Part shown: positions 61,398-64,000 of the stretch, one piece after another
How the letters are laid out: each line of letters begins with the position of its first letter
Numbering within the stretch: the stretch's first letter is position 1
Notes under the pieces: model-generated
Told to the model about the DNA's origin: nothing
Database searches by the model: none
What the model saw: the letters and a program-made list of their open reading frames with translations, nothing else
Translations under genes and position numbers: made by a program
Origin: Ornatilinea apprima
Lineage (GTDB): Bacteria; Chloroflexota; Anaerolineae; Anaerolineales; Anaerolineaceae
Length of the DNA stretch: 64,000 nucleotides
Reading direction: 5' to 3'
NCBI RefSeq assembly: GCF_001306115.1
Contig: NZ_LGCL01000019.1
Location: forward strand, 124,001 to 188,000

Positions 61398-63929
61398 TCA
61401 CCTCAAAATTCCCCGCAAATACCGCCCCGTGACCGACTCTTCGCTGCTTGCCACCTGCTCCGGCGTTCCTTCCGCCACCAGACGCCCGCCAGCCGCGCCG
61501 CCTTCCGGCCCCAGATCGATCACCCAGTCTGCCGTCTTCACCACTTCCAGATTGTGCTCAGTCACTACCACACTGTTGCCCGCCTCCACCAACCGCCGCA
61601 GAACCTCCAGCAGCCGCGCTGTGTCAGCCAGGTGCAGGCCCGTAGTCGGCTCATCCAGCAGATACAGCGTCTGTCCAGAAGTTCGCCGCCCCAGCTCTTT
61701 GGCCAGCTTCACCCGCTGGGCCTCTCCACCCGAAAGCGTCTTGGTCGGCTGGCCCAACTGCAAATAACCCAACCCCACATCTGCCAGCACCTGCAAGCGG
61801 CTGGCCGCCGCCGGAACGTCACGGAACAATTCCAGCGCTTCTTCAACGGTCAGGTCCAACACCTGCGCAATATCCAGCCCTTTATAGCGCGCGCTTAACG
61901 TTTCCGGCTTGAAGCGCCGGCCGTGACACACCGGGCAGCGCACTTCCACATCGGGCAAGAAATGCATTTTTACTGTCAGCACACCACTTCCCTCACAGCG
62001 CTCGCAGCGCCCGCCCGGCACATTGAAAGAAAAATGCCGCGCGGCCAAGCCCCGCTCTCGCGCCGCGTCCGTTGCCGCGAAAGCCTCGCGGATCGCCGTG
62101 AAGGCATCCGAATAGGTCGCCGCATTGGAGCGCGGAATCCGCCCCACATGCTCCTGGTCAATCGTGATAATCTTATCCAGATATTCGCAGCCCTCTAGCG
62201 CGTCGTGCTCGCCCGGCGACTCCGCCGCCCCATACAGCCTCTGGCGCAGCGCCCGGTCGACAATATCGAACACCAGCGTAGACTTACCCGACCCCGAAAC
62301 ACCCGTTACTGCCACCAGCGAACCCAGCGGCAGACTCACCGTCAGATTCTGCAAATTGTGATGCCGCGCTCCCCGGATGGTGAGCGCCTTGCCGTTCGGG
62401 GCGCGCCGCCGCTTTGGCACCACGATGCGCGCCCGCCCGGCCAAATAATCGCCCGTCAGCGACCCGGCCGCCCGCGCCACTTGCGCCGGTGTGCCCATCG
62501 CCACCACCCGCCCGCCGTGCTTGCCCGCGCCGGGGCCAAAATCGATCACCGTGTCCGCCGCCGCGATGGTTTCCAGATCGTGCTCAATCACCAGCACTGT
62601 ATTTCCCAGATCGCGCAAGCGCTTCAGCACTTCAATCAACTTGTGTGTATCGCGCTGGTGCAGGCCAATGGTCGGCTCGTCAAAAACGTAGAGCAGCCCG
62701 CTCAACCCTGAACCCAACAGATTCGCCAGCCGCAGCCGCTGCGCCTCCCCCGCCGAAAGGCTTGGCGCGGAGCGTTCCAGGGTCAGGTAGCCCGCCCCCG
62801 TCTCCACCAGCCGCCCGATGCGGTCCTTCAAATCCTGCAAAATGGCGTCAGCCAGCCGCATCTCCTGCGCACTGAAAACCGCCGGCAGCCCCTCCAACCA
62901 CGCGCCCAGCTCGCTCAAGGCCATGCGGCTCACCTCTACAATCGACCTGCCGCTCACCGTAACCACCCGGCTTTCCGGACGCAGGCGCGTGCCTTTGCAG
63001 TCTGGGCAGGTTTCCGTCACCAGCAGTGCTTCCATCTTCTCGCGGTAATCCGCATCCTCAATCCGGTCCGCATACCGCCGCAGCACATTGGTGGCAATTC
63101 CCTCAAACCGCCCCTTGCTCACCGTAGCCGGCGGCTCTACATCGGGAAAATGCCGGCGGAACTGCGGGCTGTTTGCCCCATAGAACAACAAATCGCGCTG
63201 CGCCGGGCTGAAGTTTTTCACCGCCCGCGATAAATCAAAATCAAACCCAAAATAACTGGCCGCGGCAGTCAGGGTGTTCAAATAATGCCGGATATAATGA
63301 ATATCCCACCCTTTCACCGCGCCTTCAGCAATGCTCTTCTCTTCATCCAGCAACCGGTCTACATTTACCCGATGAATTATGCCCAAACCCGTGCAGGTAG
63401 GGCAGGCTCCCTCCGGCTTATTGAAGGAGAAGAACGCCATCCCCATTTCCGGTATCGCGGCCTCGCAGTGCGGGCAGGCAAAGGTCTGGCCGCTGCCGTC
63501 CGCGTCCGAATCGGTATCGTCTTCCCAGTCCAAACCGGCGCTGGCATGAACTGGCGGCACATTTTTGCCGCAAACCGGGCAAGGGCGGTGCCCCAGCCGC
63601 GCAAACAGCACCCGCAGATAAGTGTACACCTCCGTCACCGTGCCCACCGTTGAACGTGGATTCTGGTGCGTCAGATGTTGGTCTACGCTGATGGTCGGTG
63701 AAAGCCCGCTAATGCTCTCCACCGGCGCTTTGGACAGCCCATACGTTACCAGCCCCAGCGATTCCATATACTGCCGCTGCCCTTCTTTGAGTAAAATATC
63801 AAAACCCAGGGTTGATTTCCCTGAACCCGAAACCCCGGTGAATGCCACCAATTGGCCTTTTGGAATATCCACGGAAAGATTTTTTAGATTATGCAGCCGG
63901 GCGCCGCGAATGTTAATTTGGTCAGTCAT
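61398..63929 (-). CDS. UvrA-like ABC ATPase, short class (UvrA2-like)
   Basis: 843-residue UvrA-family protein with two ABC modules. NBD1 Walker A TGVSGSGKSTLGFDIL and signature SAPSLSAGEAQRLRLANLL; NBD2 Walker A TGVSGSGKSTLVFDIV, signature TKTLSGGEAQRVKLAKEL and Walker B LYLLDEPTTGLHLAD. Zinc-binding clusters CPVC, CPHC, CPTCTGLG, CPDCKG and CERCEG/CPVCHG are kept. It is about 100 residues shorter than UvrA (about 940), and the part after RPCPVCG that holds the UvrB-binding domain is cut down. This fits class II UvrA (UvrA2, drug- or lesion-related), not the repair UvrA. GGAGG lies four bases before ATG 63929; a TATAAT -10 box is at 63983-63988. Confidence 0.86.
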   Translation of the reverse strand: MTDQINIRGARLHNLKNLSVDIPKGQLVAFTGVSGSGKSTLGFDILLKEGQRQYMESLGLVTYGLSKAPVESISGLSPTISVDQHLTHQNPRSTVGTVTEVYTYLRVLFARLGHRPCPVCGKNVPPVHASAGLDWEDDTDSDADGSGQTFACPHCEAAIPEMGMAFFSFNKPEGACPTCTGLGIIHRVNVDRLLDEEKSIAEGAVKGWDIHYIRHYLNTLTAAASYFGFDFDLSRAVKNFSPAQRDLLFYGANSPQFRRHFPDVEPPATVSKGRFEGIATNVLRRYADRIEDADYREKMEALLVTETCPDCKGTRLRPESRVVTVSGRSIVEVSRMALSELGAWLEGLPAVFSAQEMRLADAILQDLKDRIGRLVETGAGYLTLERSAPSLSAGEAQRLRLANLLGSGLSGLLYVFDEPTIGLHQRDTHKLIEVLKRLRDLGNTVLVIEHDLETIAAADTVIDFGPGAGKHGGRVVAMGTPAQVARAAGSLTGDYLAGRARIVVPKRRRAPNGKALTIRGARHHNLQNLTVSLPLGSLVAVTGVSGSGKSTLVFDIVDRALRQRLYGAAESPGEHDALEGCEYLDKIITIDQEHVGRIPRSNAATYSDAFTAIREAFAATDAARERGLAARHFSFNVPGGRCERCEGSGVLTVKMHFLPDVEVRCPVCHGRRFKPETLSARYKGLDIAQVLDLTVEEALELFRDVPAAASRLQVLADVGLGYLQLGQPTKTLSGGEAQRVKLAKELGRRTSGQTLYLLDEPTTGLHLADTARLLEVLRRLVEAGNSVVVTEHNLEVVKTADWVIDLGPEGGAAGGRLVAEGTPEQVASSEESVTGRYLRGILR

Positions 63930-64000
63930 CGTTCCTCCATGGTTAGCAAATGGGCGGTCGTTTGCGAACCGTCTCTTTTTTGATTATAAAACCCTGGTGC

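Noticed and set aside
1-64000. CRISPR arrays, prophage or insertion sequences
   Set aside because: No regular short repeats with spacers, no transposase or integrase-like frame, and no phage structural genes were seen.

Overview
The window looks like a chromosome segment of a Chloroflexota bacterium, most likely class Anaerolineae. The evidence is gene content only: a compact division/cell-wall cluster ending in ftsZ, class-III-type SerA, PdxS/PdxT vitamin B6 synthesis, multi-domain signalling proteins and many sugar- and lipoprotein-type genes. Most of the DNA is GC-rich, with short operons, frequent ATGA start/stop overlaps and clear intrinsic terminators between transcription units. No phage, insertion sequence, CRISPR array or rRNA was seen.

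Layout. 1-13.8 kb: murF-mraY-murD-ftsW-murG-(CvpA-like)-murC-(54-aa small ORF)-murB-ddl-ftsQ-ftsA-ftsZ, all on + and mostly overlapping, making lipid II and the Z-ring. 14.0-19.3 kb (-): receiver/TadZ-like ATPase, a large hybrid histidine kinase and a HAD phosphatase. 19.4-22.9 kb (+): serC, serA (lysine-type active site), HAD hydrolase and VOC protein. 23.0-24.5 kb (-): a Cys/Met PLP enzyme preceded by its own promoter, a 35-codon leader ORF with ten Met codons, and an intrinsic terminator with alternative pairings. 24.5-32.6 kb: ADP-ribosylglycohydrolase-like protein, a helical-repeat hypothetical, pdxS-pdxT, glutaredoxin-groES, an aldolase-fold protein lacking the catalytic residues, a GH88 hydrolase and a GyrI-like protein. 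32.7-40 kb: WYL regulator, GGDEF protein, DeoR regulator, Sua5 and a PEPCK-like P-loop protein. 39.9-42.2 kb: an AT-rich island beside tRNA-Arg(TCG), holding a lipoprotein, a small membrane protein and a gene remnant. 42.5-46.7 kb: ParA, CheW-like protein and chemoreceptor. 46.9-48.7 kb: lipoprotein with four fasciclin domains. 48.7-52.1 kb: ABC-2 exporter. 52.4-58.9 kb: nucleoside-type ABC importer whose binding protein is an internal tandem duplication. 59.1-64 kb: MFS carrier, trmD and a short UvrA paralogue.

The strongest unexpected element is the region 24282-24498 on the minus strand. It reads as a complete transcription attenuator: a sigma70-like promoter, a Met-rich leader peptide, mutually exclusive 1:2, 2:3 and 3:4 RNA pairings, and a hairpin with a U-tract directly before a methionine-metabolism gene. 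Other points of interest are the two-domain BMP binding protein with a near-identical 963-bp repeat, the aldolase homologue with Glu-to-Lys and Lys-to-Gln changes, MurG without the usual His of its first glycine-rich loop, and a ParA-CheW-receptor unit with no kinase nearby. All calls come from reading the sequence; no database search was run.
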